DNA from: Setomelanomma holmii
Taxonomy: Eukaryota > Ascomycota > Dothideomycetes > Pleosporales > Phaeosphaeriaceae
Direction: 5' to 3'
Length of the DNA stretch: 64,000 nt
NCBI GenBank assembly: GCA_010015745.1
Contig: ML978294.1
Coordinates: 1,074-65,073, forward strand
Part shown: in pieces, positions 1-10,631 of the stretch
How positions within the stretch are numbered: the first letter of the stretch is position 1
How the letters are laid out: every line of letters begins with the position of its first letter
The notes under the pieces: model-generated
The model's database searches: none
The model's input: the letters and a program-made list of their open reading frames with translations, nothing else
Told to the model about the DNA's origin: nothing
Translations under genes and position numbers: made by a program

Positions 1-633
1 AAGCACGTCTGGAGATACCTGTATGGGACTAGATACCTGGCGATCAGAGCTAGTCGGCAGATAGCTGAGAGCTCGTCCTACGTCTGGGACAAGTCTCTCT
101 TCTATGGAGCATCTGATGCAGCGTTCGCTGACGATGCAGAGAATCGTCGATCGTCTCATGGATACTTGTTCAAGCTCTATGGGATGCCTATCGACTGGAA
201 GGCCACCCGCCAGAGATCAGTCACCAAGTCGACTACTGAGGCTGAGCTGATTGCTCTGTCAGCCACGGGTGGAGAGATGGAGTGGTGGACCCGTGTTTTC
301 CATCACGTCAAGTTTGACCCAGAGATCCAGCCAACTATCTACTGCGATAACGAGCAGACAGTAGGATTAGTCAAGAAAGAGGATGAACGGCTTCATACGA
401 AGCTGAGGCACATAGACACTCATCAGATGTAGGTGAGACAGGAGGTGCAAGAGGGACGACTCCATGTGGAGTGGTGCCCTACAGCAGAGATGCCTGCAGA
501 TGGACTTACCAAGTCCCTCGTGAGGCAGAAACACGCTGAGTTTGTGAGGCAGCTAGGGCTTGAGAATGTTCACCAGCTACTCACTGCTCCGGTTGAGACT
601 CCAGAGCCAGCAGAGCTGCGGCATTGGTACTAG
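1..633 (+). pseudogene. Copia pol fragment: C-terminal RNase H, interrupted by TAG
   Basis: The frame is open from base 1. It shows the Copia RNase H landmarks in order: an ASDAAFADD-type first acidic motif, the SVTKSTTEAELIAL motif, YCDNEQTV, and a final HTKLRHID segment leading to the ADGLTK motif typical of Copia ends. An in-frame TAG stands at 430-432, where related proteins usually have Trp in the segment before VRQEVQ; a TGG-to-TAG change would explain it. The same frame then continues open to the stop at 631-633. The catalytic core of reverse transcriptase lies upstream of the window. Confidence 0.9.
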
Positions 634-657
634 CCAGCTTTGTTGATCACGGCAGCT

Positions 658-666
658 GGGGGGGAG
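658..666 (+). promoter_or_regulatory. Polypurine tract of the Copia element
   Basis: GGGGGGGAG stands immediately before the first TG of the LTR, the expected position of the plus-strand primer. Confidence 0.8.
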
Positions 667-799
667 TGTAATGGTTTGGGCCTTGCCCAGACCCACTCTA
701 GTACAAGTTGGGATAGCTCATGTACGGCAGTCTATATATGTAGCTCTGCCCACCTCAGGTAGTCAATTCAGCGCAGTCCTCCCCCTCCGTACCGTTACA
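667..799 (+). repeat. 3' LTR of the Copia element (133 bp)
   Basis: The LTR begins TGTAATGG and ends CCGTTACA, giving TG...CA ends with an imperfect terminal inverted repeat. It contains a TATATA box-like stretch near its middle. It aligns with the solo LTR at 45332-45468 over the full length. Before one small indel near the 3' end I count eight differences, all transitions. Confidence 0.92.
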
Positions 800-2891
800 A
801 AATATGCTAACAAGCTCTTTGCGGGGCTTTCGCCGCATTCGTCAAGTGCATCTTTGAAGATGACAATAGGCTGACAGTGTGTGGCCCTGGCTAGTAAGCT
901 CGACAAAAGTTCTTGAAGTTCCTTTTCGGTCCATTCCCACCTACGTTCGGTAAACCTCCCGTATCACTTCTCTCTTTCTGTAAATCTTTCGGCTAGTTGA
1001 GTAAGATGTTTCGGGAAGTATTCGAGCATCGAGGCTAATAGAGCACGGAACAGACCCAGCAGTGTCTTTTGCAAGGGCGTGCCTTGGCCATGAAAGAAGA
1101 AAGAAACAACAAGGTTGGTGAGACTGCGCTCGCGCATTCTCTTGACGCTATGCTTCATGAACACAGACTTGCCCGCACCAGGGTCTCCTTTGATCCAGAA
1201 GAGTCCCGAAGTTCCTTTCATCCAAGCTTGGTACTTTGCATCTTCAAACAGCCATTCTGTCGCGGTGAAGTAAACAGTGCGCATGCAGGAAGAATTGAAG
1301 GATTGAACTGAGGTTGTATTGTGTATGGCTACAAACAGTACATATAGTTGGGGGCTGTAAACAGCGCTAGTGTAGAGAAGGCAGTCTCATCTCACCTTGG
1401 GTGAGGTGCCACTGCGCAGTGCGGCAGGAGAGACTCCAAACCGTGACACATTCGCAGGTGTCTACTGCAATATGAATGTCATCAAGGCGATGCTCTTGCT
1501 CTGGGAAAGAAAGTGATCTAAGACATTCTACACGAGGTCAACAATGCATCACCTAGGCAATTGAACTTCAACTACCTTGTTCCTGAAGTGGAAGTTCTGC
1601 CGTTGCTATATAGTTGTTAGTGTTTCCCAAACCTTTGAAGAGCATCCGCGTAATACACCATACCTTCGGGCGCCTGCCTTATACCGGTATGAGCTCTGCT
1701 GACTAGCGTACTGTCTCGCTGGCTTTCATACTTAGCGAAGCGCTGCAATGAAAGTATGCACCGTGTCCAGGGCCACTCACTGTGCAATGGCGATTCCTGA
1801 TGGCTCAGGCGAGTCCAACTTTCTGCGCTTGGTGGAAGGGCTTAGAGTACGTTCCGAGGCTTGTCCTATTGAAGCATCAGTACTAGTATGCCCTAGCGAC
1901 GAGTAGGCATTATACTAACTGCATGCGACTCCAGTAGTCTCTCCCACGGTGCGCGCCCTGGCCACCTCCGCTGGCGGTATCACCGACAGCACCTCCTTGG
2001 CGTATGCTGCTACCGTCCCCGCCGCGTACGCTTGCCACCGCTTGTTCTTATGCGAATCCGCGTAGTCGCACACCCCGCGTATAAGAAGGCACGGGAAGCT
2101 GTTCATCAGCCCCCGACGGCCTCCATCTCAAAGCACAGCACCCCGCCAAGCTTTGCGCTGACTTTATCTCTCTCAGCAGCACTCCGCATCAACTGGTTGC
2201 CAGACGCGATCGTGCCGTAGTGCATCGTCACTTCCTCCTCGCTATCACGTGGCTGTCGGGCTTCCAGTCTGTCGGCACTGCACCCATCGCACGTCTGTCC
2301 TTCCTTGTGATCGTACGCTGCCTCAAACAGACGATCAGGCCCAGCCTTACTGCGCTGGAACTTGTCGATGCCCTCTAACTTGAGTATATGCTCGTGAAGC
2401 TTGCTTCTGCCGCGCAGCTCGTTCGCCCGCACTCGCGCAACTGCTGCGAGCAGCATCTGCGGTGGGGAGTTGAGCGCCCTGGTCCGTTCGAAGCCGCTTC
2501 GTGTCGTCGTCACAATATCGTACTGTACCACCCCAGCGAACGTGCCATGCGGCTGGCTAATCACTACGTCGCCTAGCCGCACGTCTGCCTCAGCGCTTGG
2601 TACGCCGCCGTCGATGCCTACCATCAGCCCGAACCGGATCTGCTTAAACGTCGCTCGCATCTGCGTCGCCACCGTCGCTGCTGGATTGTTGCCAATGCGA
2701 CCGGCAGGCAGGCACACGATCACGACGTTGTGGCCGCCGATCGAGCCCAGGGCGTACAGATTCTCGTCGTTGTCAACCAAGTCACGCTTGAGGTCAGGGT
2801 GCTCTTCGTCGAGCATCTCCTGCGCCGCCCCTCTTGCAACTTGCTCAGGACTCGGCTGAGGATTTTTGACGTCCCAAGCAGGTTCCGTCAA
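800..2891 (-). pseudogene. NLR (STAND) gene, PNP_UDP-NACHT, broken and Copia-disrupted
   Basis: Fungal NLRs sense non-self and trigger programmed cell death. The N-terminal part (about 2891-1918) is a nucleoside-phosphorylase-like domain with VGIDGGVP, RLGDVVIS and FEMEA motifs. A linker follows, including the conserved SLSFPEQEHR...TCE segment at about 1441-1530. The NACHT part starts near 1284 with Walker A GDPGAGKS and continues to a Walker B block IVIFKDALDE (about 830-865). Lesions: a frame change at a G run near 2104-2110; an in-frame TAG at 1915-1917; an in-frame TGA at 964-966, after which the NACHT frame stays open; and the Copia LTR at 799/800, which cuts the domain just after Walker B. 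Introns probably lie in the 1284-1915 linker, so some apparent breaks there may be splicing. The rest of the gene lies left of the window. Confidence 0.88.
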
Positions 2892-3400
2892 AAACGCGGC
2901 TCGAGTCTGGGGAGCGCTCTCAGAGCGTCGCTCATTGGTTGCTCATATGGGCCCGCTGCTGCGCTGCAGTCCTGCAGGCTGAGCCTTGAGGAAAGCCCAA
3001 GCACCACCGGACACCGGACATGCTCTGTTGTGGAGTTGACGCCGGTGCAACAGCAGCACCAGATGCTCATGCCACCCATGCAATACTCACTCGCCGTCGC
3101 AAGTGACAAACACTGAGATTCTAACCATTTTTTAGCAACCTCAAATGCAGCTGTACACCGTCCTGCACTTCTGTAAGCGGCCATGTAGCTTGGGATAGCA
3201 CATGCACTAAAAGAAGGCCAGCTCCAGCGGGATGGGTGTTGAAGGCCAAAGGTATAGACCAAATCGTAGATGTAGAAGACAACCTGGTCTATTCTGATGC
3301 TTTTCTAATAGTGTATGCAGGATGCTACTACTCCACCGCTTCAGTACATGTAGGCTTTACTGCCTCGCAGACGAGAGCTGCATGATGACCGCCTCCCAGA
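2892..3400. other. Intergenic, no supported gene
   Basis: A 124-codon reverse ORF (2888-3262) with several cysteines is present but resembles nothing I recognise and lacks a convincing start context. The 5' end of the CorA-like gene may extend into this stretch. Confidence 0.4.
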
Positions 3401-4854
3401 TTGGTAGAAAAAGACCTATTCTCAGCCGACGCGAGACCAGCGCCAGAGCTCATACAATTCTTCCAGATCCCTAGTCACTTCTTCGCCACCGTGTACCGAC
3501 GCTCGAACGGCTTCTTCAGCTTTTCGGAAGCCTTTGGTCAAAATGGCCGCCTCCAGTCTTCTTGTAAGAGATCAATAAGTGGTCCACATGCAAGCATCTT
3601 CTTATCTCATATCATAGACACGTGGTTCCGCGTTCTGACGAAAATGACCGCTCGAGACGCCAGCTCAAGTTACACTTGGCACGAGATGACCTTCTGTTCG
3701 TGGTGGGTATCCGATCGCTGCACCGTCCTGTGCACTGGTGCATCCTCGCTGTTTAGAGGGCTTCTGAAAGACGCTCTGGACCAAACCGGGGAGACAATGC
3801 CACCTTTTGAGCCATACTCATCCCATGTGCCTCTTATCGAGGCAATTGTTGGTATGCAAGACTCGTCGGTCTGGTCTGTACGCGACATCGTGCGCGGCAT
3901 CGAAAAAGCAAGTATAGAGGAGTAAGACAATTTCTGTTCTTGTTGTTGATAACAAATCTGCAGGACCGCGCACTTCCAGATTGTGGATCACTACATTTCT
4001 CCATGATGCATGAGGCGGCACGCCACGCCATCCATTGTTTCGAGACACTCAGCGTGACAGTTGCGACGGTCGAAGCTTTGCAGGAACAGACTGTGCACCT
4101 AGCGAGCAAGAACAAGCAGATGAGTGAACCTGACGTCGGAGTTTCGCTTCAGCTGCGCGCGCGTATGGACCTCCAAGTTAGGATGCTCCGCAACTTGCTT
4201 CTGCGGTCACAATCGAACAAAGAGCGGCTACAAAACGAGATCGCTCTGGTAGAATGGATCCCCTCGCCACCGAAGTCGGCTTGCTGATACAGCGTCAGGC
4301 ATACAACGTGATTGCCCAACAGGATAGTCAGGTCATGAAGCGGCTTGGAGAGGCAGCGAGGCTTGACAGTGGCGCCATGAGGACCATTGCAGTGGTGACG
4401 ATGGCATTCCTGCCTCCAATATTCGTATCGGTATGTACTCACCGCATTTGCACTGTGCAAGACTGACGCTAAGCAGGCGATCTTCAGCATGAGCTTCTTC
4501 AATTATACTCCTGAACCAGGCAGACCGGGATGGTCTGTGTCTGGCAAGTTCTCGGTGTACTGGGTCTGTACGGTGCCCCCTGACGTGCCTAACATTAGTT
4601 ATCTGGTACTGGCGGCAGAGACGATTAGAAAGGTGAAGGGTACAGTATATCATACTGCTAGAGCTAATCACAGAGCGTCGAGTTATGTCTTCGCGTACAT
4701 CAGCGTACTGGAGTTACCTGCCAGCCTAAATGTTAAGGGAAGTAAAGTTCGGTGGAGATGCCTCCCGCTGGCAAGAGGCGAACTACCCTACAACTTGTTT
4801 CGCACTATGCAGCAGATGATCGTCTCCAGACCTGCTCATTTCTTGATATGCTAA
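3401..4854 (+). CDS. CorA-like Mg2+ transporter-related membrane protein
   Basis: Four exons fit: 3401-3911, 3980-4248, 4293-4430 and 4477-4854. The last two introns (44 and 46 nt) are clean: GTAG...ACAG joins NEIAL to RQAYNVIAQQDS, and GTATGT...GCAG joins PPIFVS to AIFSMSFF. The C-terminal half has the fungal CorA-like signature: HEAARHAIH, a coiled stretch, IAQQDS, then a membrane segment TIAVVTMAFLPPIFVSAIFS ending in SMSFF where bacterial CorA has GMN. The family forms plasma-membrane or vacuolar divalent-cation channels or related proteins. The second membrane helix is weak: after YWVCTVPPD the sequence becomes polar, so the C-terminus may be misread or degenerate. The first intron (3912-3979) and the start codon are uncertain. 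Confidence 0.75.
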
Positions 4855-5026
4855 ACGTGAGACCATGAAGAATGATTGCGCCTGCATTTGGGATATCTAA
4901 ACATTCCGCGCCAAAACAACTAGCTTGCTGCGACACAAAACGCCAAATCGTCAGACCAAATCATCAGGACCGAACCTTTTCATATCAAAGCAGTTACCCG
5001 GCTACCTTTACCCCCCGACACACCCA

Positions 5027-6205
5027 CTACCTCTGCCCATACCCCCCATTCCCACTTCCCCCCTGCGGCGCATACGGCGGCGCCGGCGCAAACTGCGCCT
5101 GCGCCCTCGCATAATCCTGCGGATTATACACATACTTCTGCTGCCCACCCGGCGCATCATTCTCCCTCTCTCTCCTCGCCTCATGTTCCTCTCTCGTTTC
5201 TTCCATGGTCGGCAGCTCCGCTGCAAAGGCTTTTTGCTCGAGACCCGGGCTGCGCATGCCTTCCGAGGGCGCGTACGAGGACGCCGAGCTGTGGGAGACG
5301 GTGGACCAGCGGGCGTCGGGTTGGTGGGGGGAGTGTGTGGTGCTAGTGTCGGATAGCGTGGACATGCGGTTGTCGCTGGGGTGGAGCATGCCGGGGGGGT
5401 GTTGTTGGTAGCCGGGGGACTGCTGGGGGTGGTAGTAGTCGCCTGGGAGTTCCATGACGTGGTTGTTTTGGCCGAGGAGTTGCTGTGGTGGGACGTGTTG
5501 GCCACTGTTGCGGTATTGGTTTTGTGGGAACGTTGGTGAGCGGGTAGGCGACATGGGCATTTGGTAGGGTTGTGTGGGCGATGGTTGTGGTGATCGATGG
5601 TTCTCGCCGCGCTTGTCGGCGGGATTGTGTGTCTTGAGCTTGCCGTTTTCCATCATGCCTTGTAGGACGCCGGCATCGAGGAGTTCCGCCTTTTTAATGA
5701 GACGTTCGACCATCTTCTTTGAAGCTGCCTGAGTTTCCTTCTTGACGAAGCCGATCATCGTGACGTTGCACTTAATCTCAATGTCTTCGCGCAAATACAA
5801 GCCCTCGGGGGGTGCGCCGATCCCAAGCTCTCGCGTCATCGGTGGCTCGCCCGGCTGGTTTCCACAGATCTGCCATTTGTTGCGCAAGTCAACGCCAGCT
5901 GGCGCATATGTGTGTGTTTGCAATCCCCATGGCATATCGTGGAAGCATCCGTTAAACTTGATGGCGCCGCTGCCCAGTTTGCCGATGCCTGGAATGTACT
6001 GTATCCGTTGCGTTATCTGGTACCAGCTCGCGTAGAACTCGTCTGCTGGCGCATTTCGTGGCGCCTTGATCGCTTCCCAGCCCGTCACGAGAGGATTCAG
6101 CTCGATGATTTCACCATGACTTTGCAGCATGTCGACCGCAAGTTGGCGCGGGATGAACGAGGGTATTGGCGTGACGGTCGTGTAGGTTGTCTTCTTTTTC
6201 ATCAT
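5027..6205 (-). CDS. DUF7053-family fungal protein
   Basis: A single-exon gene of 392 codons. Residues about 1-190 match the fungal DUF7053 pattern I know: a start with a TTVTPIPS-type strand, FYASWYQITQRI, FNGCFHDMPWGLQTH, YAPAGVDLR, ELGIGAPPEGLYLRED and a final FVKKE helix region. This looks like a START/SRPBCC-type lipid-binding fold, but the function is not established. Residues about 200-392 are disordered and rich in Pro, Gln, Ser and Tyr. The start MMKKKTTYT fits the usual N-terminus of the family. It converges with the CorA-like gene, 172 bp apart. Confidence 0.8.
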   Translation of the reverse strand: MMKKKTTYTTVTPIPSFIPRQLAVDMLQSHGEIIELNPLVTGWEAIKAPRNAPADEFYASWYQITQRIQYIPGIGKLGSGAIKFNGCFHDMPWGLQTHTYAPAGVDLRNKWQICGNQPGEPPMTRELGIGAPPEGLYLREDIEIKCNVTMIGFVKKETQAASKKMVERLIKKAELLDAGVLQGMMENGKLKTHNPADKRGENHRSPQPSPTQPYQMPMSPTRSPTFPQNQYRNSGQHVPPQQLLGQNNHVMELPGDYYHPQQSPGYQQHPPGMLHPSDNRMSTLSDTSTTHSPHQPDARWSTVSHSSASSYAPSEGMRSPGLEQKAFAAELPTMEETREEHEARRERENDAPGGQQKYVYNPQDYARAQAQFAPAPPYAPQGGSGNGGYGQR

Positions 6206-7553
6206 CTTGGCGGTCGCGTTTCTTCAATTCGTTTCGAGTGTTTCGACTATCTCCGGACCGACGAGTGGGAGGTATTTGGGACCAGGCAAGGTCGTGGTCA
6301 GCGGGGAATTATGTGCTTATGGACCCCTGTACGGTGGCTGTCTGGGATTTGTTAGCCATGCATGTTGCGCCCAGAGCTTCCGCGTCATGCTCAGCGCCGC
6401 GCATGATGTCAGACTGGGAAGCAAGAAAATCGACATACTGCTTCGATTGCGATTCGCGCTCGCAATTTAATTGTTGTTGTTGAATCTCTGCGACGTCTAC
6501 CGGGCGACTTCTATTGCGCGCTTCCTATCTGATAACGTCATGTGAAGTCCGTAGGGCTAAGAGACGTCTATTTTAGGGCCGGCATCTGTCAGCGCGGGCA
6601 GTGGGGCATCCGGATCGCTGCATGCCTTAGCCATGAAACCATGCACTGCTCTGCGAATTCACCAACCGCGTCTTTGAAGACCTAGACTCGGCGCAGCAAA
6701 TTCGTACCTGCTGACCGACACCCATATCTCTCTTCAGCTCTTCTGCTGCTTTCTCCACAGAGTCATCACCATGTTGATGGTACTCATCTCGGATCGTTCG
6801 CATCCGGAGGCCACGCTACGTGCCTGCCAAGCGCCACCAGCAACCACACGGCAGAGGGCTACGAGTAGACTTTCTCATCATGGTCGTTGATCTTTGAGCC
6901 GCGGCATGACTTTTGGGTGTGGATGTGGGTGAGATCTTCGATAGTGCATAATGAGCTGTTTTGGGGCGCATGCCTGATGCCCTGATTGCGCGGCTTGTAT
7001 TGAAATGCTGCAGCTTGGGCGATAGACTTCGAGAAAACCGACCTTCGAATGCACACTTGAGGGGCCGACGAGGGGGTTTTCAAGAACGACTACGGAGTTG
7101 TCTTTGTTCAGACCGCGGCCTTGGTCACTATAGGTCAGTTGTGGTGCCGGCACGCACCGAGTGTTTACCGCTGTCAAGATACCGCGAACTCATGTCATCG
7201 TGAAGAGATAGCAGTGGCAGGGAAATGAGGTTTCTCGAGAGCACTGGCGGTCACACGCCAATACCGAGTTATTTCTGCACAGTGATTGCGAGAGCGAGCA
7301 ACTCGCAAGAGAAGGAGGGACAAGCCAAGTTGAGACGTCGTGTATTGACTGAGTGTTGCGAACTCCTTCAGGATGATGTTTCCAGCACAAGTGTGTGACC
7401 CAAGGCGGCCACACGTGACTGCTATGTCTCAAAGTTACCCAACCGTGGAAGTGGTTACTGGTGATGCGATTCAAGGTTTTGCTTTCAGGGTCTTTCTGAA
7501 GAATCATATAAACCATTAAAGTCCTCTTCTCACAATTTAAATCAACGAGCAAT
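6206..7553. other. Intergenic, 1.35 kb, no supported gene
   Basis: It lies between the start of the DUF7053 gene and the start of the DUF3669 pseudogene, so it holds both promoters. Short ORFs on both strands show no family features. I see no repeats or RNA genes. Confidence 0.5.
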
Positions 7554-8640
7554 ATGGACACTGAAACTCATACCGCACCAGCAAACAACGCGGACACCAA
7601 ACACCAAAACACACCAACAACCACCATGACCACCGACCACCGCACTAACTCCCCTTTCCACTGCATCGGCACTGGCTGCTGCGGCAGCATCTGGACGCCC
7701 ACCATCTCACGCCCCCACCACCTGGGTCATAAAATGCGAAAACGGTGCCCGCGGCCGCAGTATCGCCGACGACCAGCTGATGCACCGACGCGTCCTCGAA
7801 GCTATCTAGAACACTTCACTCGTGCAAATTCCCCGCCTCGATCGTACTCATCGAGCCAGATGATGGGTTGTGGACGGAACATCTCGCACTGTTCCCTAGA
7901 AACCGGCTGAGATTAGCGTGTCGTGGGTACTTCCAAGCGAAACCCCACTGTGCCGAGAGATGTGAGGGAACTGCTTATATGTCGATACTGCCCTGAAAGG
8001 ATTCAGGATGCTGCGAGATCCCAGTCGAGAGAACGAAGATTGTCTTACTCGGATTTATACTGGTGCAAGACGCCGTCCTCGTCCAAGCGCCTCCAGACCG
8101 TTGAAATTACAGTCTCTCAATCTGCGGAATTACGGCTTGCACATCGACTAGATGGCTGACCTGGGGATAGATACCCGGGATATTGTCAGTGTGCTGGCGA
8201 AGACGCTTGCGAATTGTTATTGGGAAGCGAAGGTAGACGCGAATGATGTTGAGTTTGTTCTCGCTCCTGCTTCTCCTACCTCATCAACTTCACACACGAC
8301 TCGATCGACACCAACATTCGCAATCGCAGGCTAGTTGCTAGTCATATGGATGCTAGATTACGATTGCGTGCGGGAAATGAGTCAAGATACCCAGGGAGTG
8401 AAGATGGCGGTACAGGCGTTTTGTCGGAATGACACGCATTTTCCCGGGCCGCATTCTTGAGGGCATGAGAAAGGGGATGTGGAGCTGTGGAAGGTATTTA
8501 GGATGGCGTTTCTGGAGGAAAGTAGGCAGATACGGGGAAAGGGCGCTGGGCTGCCGGAGGAGTGGGTGAGGCTTGTTGAAGAGGAAGGGAGACGGAGAGC
8601 TGGGATTGACTGCGATGTGTGTGCTGGGAAGACCATATAA
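7554..8640 (+). pseudogene. DUF3669-domain gene remnant
   Basis: DUF3669 proteins are fungal-only, often called zinc-finger proteins, and of unknown role. The expected order of motifs is present but scattered over all three frames: CGSIW, WVIKCENGARGRSI with LMHRRVLEAI, an IP.PRDVRELL-like block with YCPERIQDAA, ENEDCLTRIYTGARR, LNLRNYGLHID, LGIDTRD, YWEAKVDANDVEFVLAP, MLDYDCVREM and a final WVRLVEEEG ending at TAA 8638-8640. Joining them would need at least three frame changes, and several in-frame stops occur (for example after VLEAI, near 7800). Too many breaks for introns of normal size, so I call it a pseudogene. Confidence 0.85.
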
Positions 8641-8691
8641 TAGTGTCGTGAAGCCATACAGCCTCCATTGAAAGCGAAATTCTCGATCCCT

Positions 8692-9969
8692 CTACCCATC
8701 CGTAACAACAACATCCACCACCCTCACCTCCCCCTTCCTAACCTCAACCCACCCACCCTCCTCCACCCTAACAATCTTCCCATCCACACAAACCCTCCTC
8801 CACCTGCCCTCTCCCTCCTCGAACGTAATTCTCACTCCATCCACCTCCTCATATCTCACCTTCCCATCATCAACATGTTTCCCGCCCTGATACGCCAGCC
8901 CCATAATCCGCATCGCTTCGTCGCCCGTCGTCGGCCCAAAACGAACTAGATGCAAACTTCCATCCAACGGCTTTGACGCAGGCGAAATGCAGAAGGGAGC
9001 TTCGAGGTGCGATACGAGTGTCGCGAGGGTATACAAGTGCTCTTCTTCCGGCAATACATGCCACTCGGCCCCTTTGAGCACGGAGACTTTACCGCGATAG
9101 GCATGCGGCGCCGACCCGTCGGCAGGATACAAAGCTTCTTTGGCAGCCATTTTGAACCGCTCAATGCCGAATTTGCGATACTCTGCGGAATCGCTGTCTG
9201 CTACGAGAGAGGCGTGCATGCCCCAGCTACACACGACTGCACCGTGGAGAATGCACTGGCCTGCTGGATTGGTGGGGAGGGCTTCTTCGCGCCGAGCCTC
9301 GTCGACGAGGAGGCGGGCGCCGGGGGAGAAGGTTGCCGTGAATGTAGGGAGGGATTTTGTGGTGTGGGAGGAGAGGGCGGGGAGACCCCATGTGTTTTGA
9401 GTGGTCTGGGCGGCGTTGATGGAGTGATATAGGGCGTTTGCTGTGCCGAGGGGAAGGAGATTGACTTGTGGTGCGATGTAGCTTGTACTTGCGGGCTTGG
9501 CTGATAGGCCGTTCACAAGGTCTACGATACCGCCGTCTCCGGATAGAAGGATGATGCGTTGAGGCTTGCCGGCATCCGCAGCGGGAAAGAACACATCGCG
9601 CGTGAGTTCTAGGATCGTAGTTTCCGACTGCGTGATATGTTCGTGGAAATTCCCTCGGCGATCAGGCGATGCGGTGTCTAGAATGGGAGACACGACATCT
9701 TTCCAGAAGTGTTGGGCTTGCTTGTGACCAGAACCTGTAGAGATAATGATGTGAGTTTCTTGTGGTTGATCTTTCGTGGGTGGTGCTTCGCTAGTGGCAC
9801 TGCCTTTAGTGGTCTTGACAAGATGAGGTGGTCGAGCGGGGTCTTCGTTCTCTTGAAGCTCTACTATAGCTTCGACAGATCCATTCTGCGATGCCAAACG
9901 AATGGTAATGTCTTTGCCCTTCTTCTGTTGTTCCGTGCTCTTACCAGTCGTGTCTTCTGTGTCAGCCAT
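8692..9969 (-). CDS. DAGK-catalytic-domain lipid kinase (sphingoid/diacylglycerol type)
   Basis: A single-exon gene of 425 codons. Residues about 70-210 carry the diacylglycerol-kinase catalytic fold: IIISTGSGHKQAQ (strand and loop), then the nucleotide-binding SGDGGIVDLVNGL in place of the usual GGDGT, then LPLGTANALYHS, the conserved Leu-Pro-Leu-Gly-Thr-Ala-Asn motif. The C-terminal beta-rich half has an FGIERFK helix and a WRRVCVDG segment like those of sphingosine and ceramide kinases. It should phosphorylate a lipid hydroxyl with ATP. I cannot tell sphingoid base, ceramide or diacylglycerol apart. No membrane segment or signal peptide is visible. Confidence 0.85.
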   Translation of the reverse strand: MADTEDTTGKSTEQQKKGKDITIRLASQNGSVEAIVELQENEDPARPPHLVKTTKGSATSEAPPTKDQPQETHIIISTGSGHKQAQHFWKDVVSPILDTASPDRRGNFHEHITQSETTILELTRDVFFPAADAGKPQRIILLSGDGGIVDLVNGLSAKPASTSYIAPQVNLLPLGTANALYHSINAAQTTQNTWGLPALSSHTTKSLPTFTATFSPGARLLVDEARREEALPTNPAGQCILHGAVVCSWGMHASLVADSDSAEYRKFGIERFKMAAKEALYPADGSAPHAYRGKVSVLKGAEWHVLPEEEHLYTLATLVSHLEAPFCISPASKPLDGSLHLVRFGPTTGDEAMRIMGLAYQGGKHVDDGKVRYEEVDGVRITFEEGEGRWRRVCVDGKIVRVEEGGWVEVRKGEVRVVDVVVTDG

Positions 9970-10631
9970 GATTTTCTGTACACTTGGGGGATTTTCCTCT
10001 CTTCGCCGAATGAGGTTGACACCTATGAAGCGAGGTTGCAGAAGTGGTAGAATGTGTTGTCGTTACTTTGGTCGCCATGGTGAACACAGTAATCCGATGT
10101 CGTGACAGGCATGTGCGGTCCGAAGACCCACCGTGCCTTCTCGTTGACAGTTGGCGCTAACTGGATACGTCATTCTGTGTGACAGCTCCAAGACAACGTG
10201 GAAAGACAAGTGTGGCACGGTACAATGGAACAGGTTCACTTCTACAGTCCAACCTCATCGCGCAATCTCGACTTCTTTATGTTCGCGCAGCTGAAGGGAT
10301 TCCTATATTCAGCCAGCCTCAGTCAGCAGCTTATTGGCAGCTAGCGTTACGTCATCCGTGCGCTGAAGTGCCCAGAACATCCGCTGTCGAGCTTCAGCTC
10401 AGCCACGCGAGGTCAGCTCTACACCAAATTGTAATTGCACCGTGAGACACGATCGCATTCCCCAACACTCCCCACTCACGGAGTCGTCTGTTTCCACATT
10501 CACACACAGCGCAATTTACTGCGCAGTGAGACACCACCGTCCCACCGGCATCCGCGCAATCGCGCCCTCATCCGCAGCATCAGGCAACCCGCATGCGACC
10601 CTACGCTTTACACCCACGATAGATCTTCACC
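9970..10631. promoter_or_regulatory. Divergent promoter region
   Basis: These 662 bp separate the reverse-strand lipid kinase and the forward-strand membrane protein. No gene is supported inside. I could not identify specific factor sites. Confidence 0.5.

Larger units (their letters stand above)
1..799 (+). mobile_element. Ty1/Copia-type LTR retrotransposon, 3' part
   Basis: The window opens inside the pol gene of a Copia element. It contains the C-terminal RNase H region (1-633), a polypurine tract (658-666) and the complete 3' LTR (667-799). The 5' half lies outside the window. The five bases after the LTR (800-804, AAATA) should be one copy of the target-site duplication. The element sits inside the NACHT domain of an NLR gene that reads on the opposite strand, so the NLR sequence stops exactly at the LTR edge. 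A related solo LTR lies at 45332-45468. The element is probably inactive because its pol frame contains a stop codon. Confidence 0.93.

Noticed and set aside
2401..2859. 152-codon forward ORF
   Set aside because: Antisense of the PNP domain of the NLR, which has recognisable motifs.
2888..3262. 124-codon reverse Cys-containing ORF
   Set aside because: No domain and no signal peptide. It ends at the NLR start and could be chance.
5008..5505. 165-codon reverse ORF in another frame of the DUF7053 gene
   Set aside because: Shadow of the repetitive Pro/Gln-rich tail.
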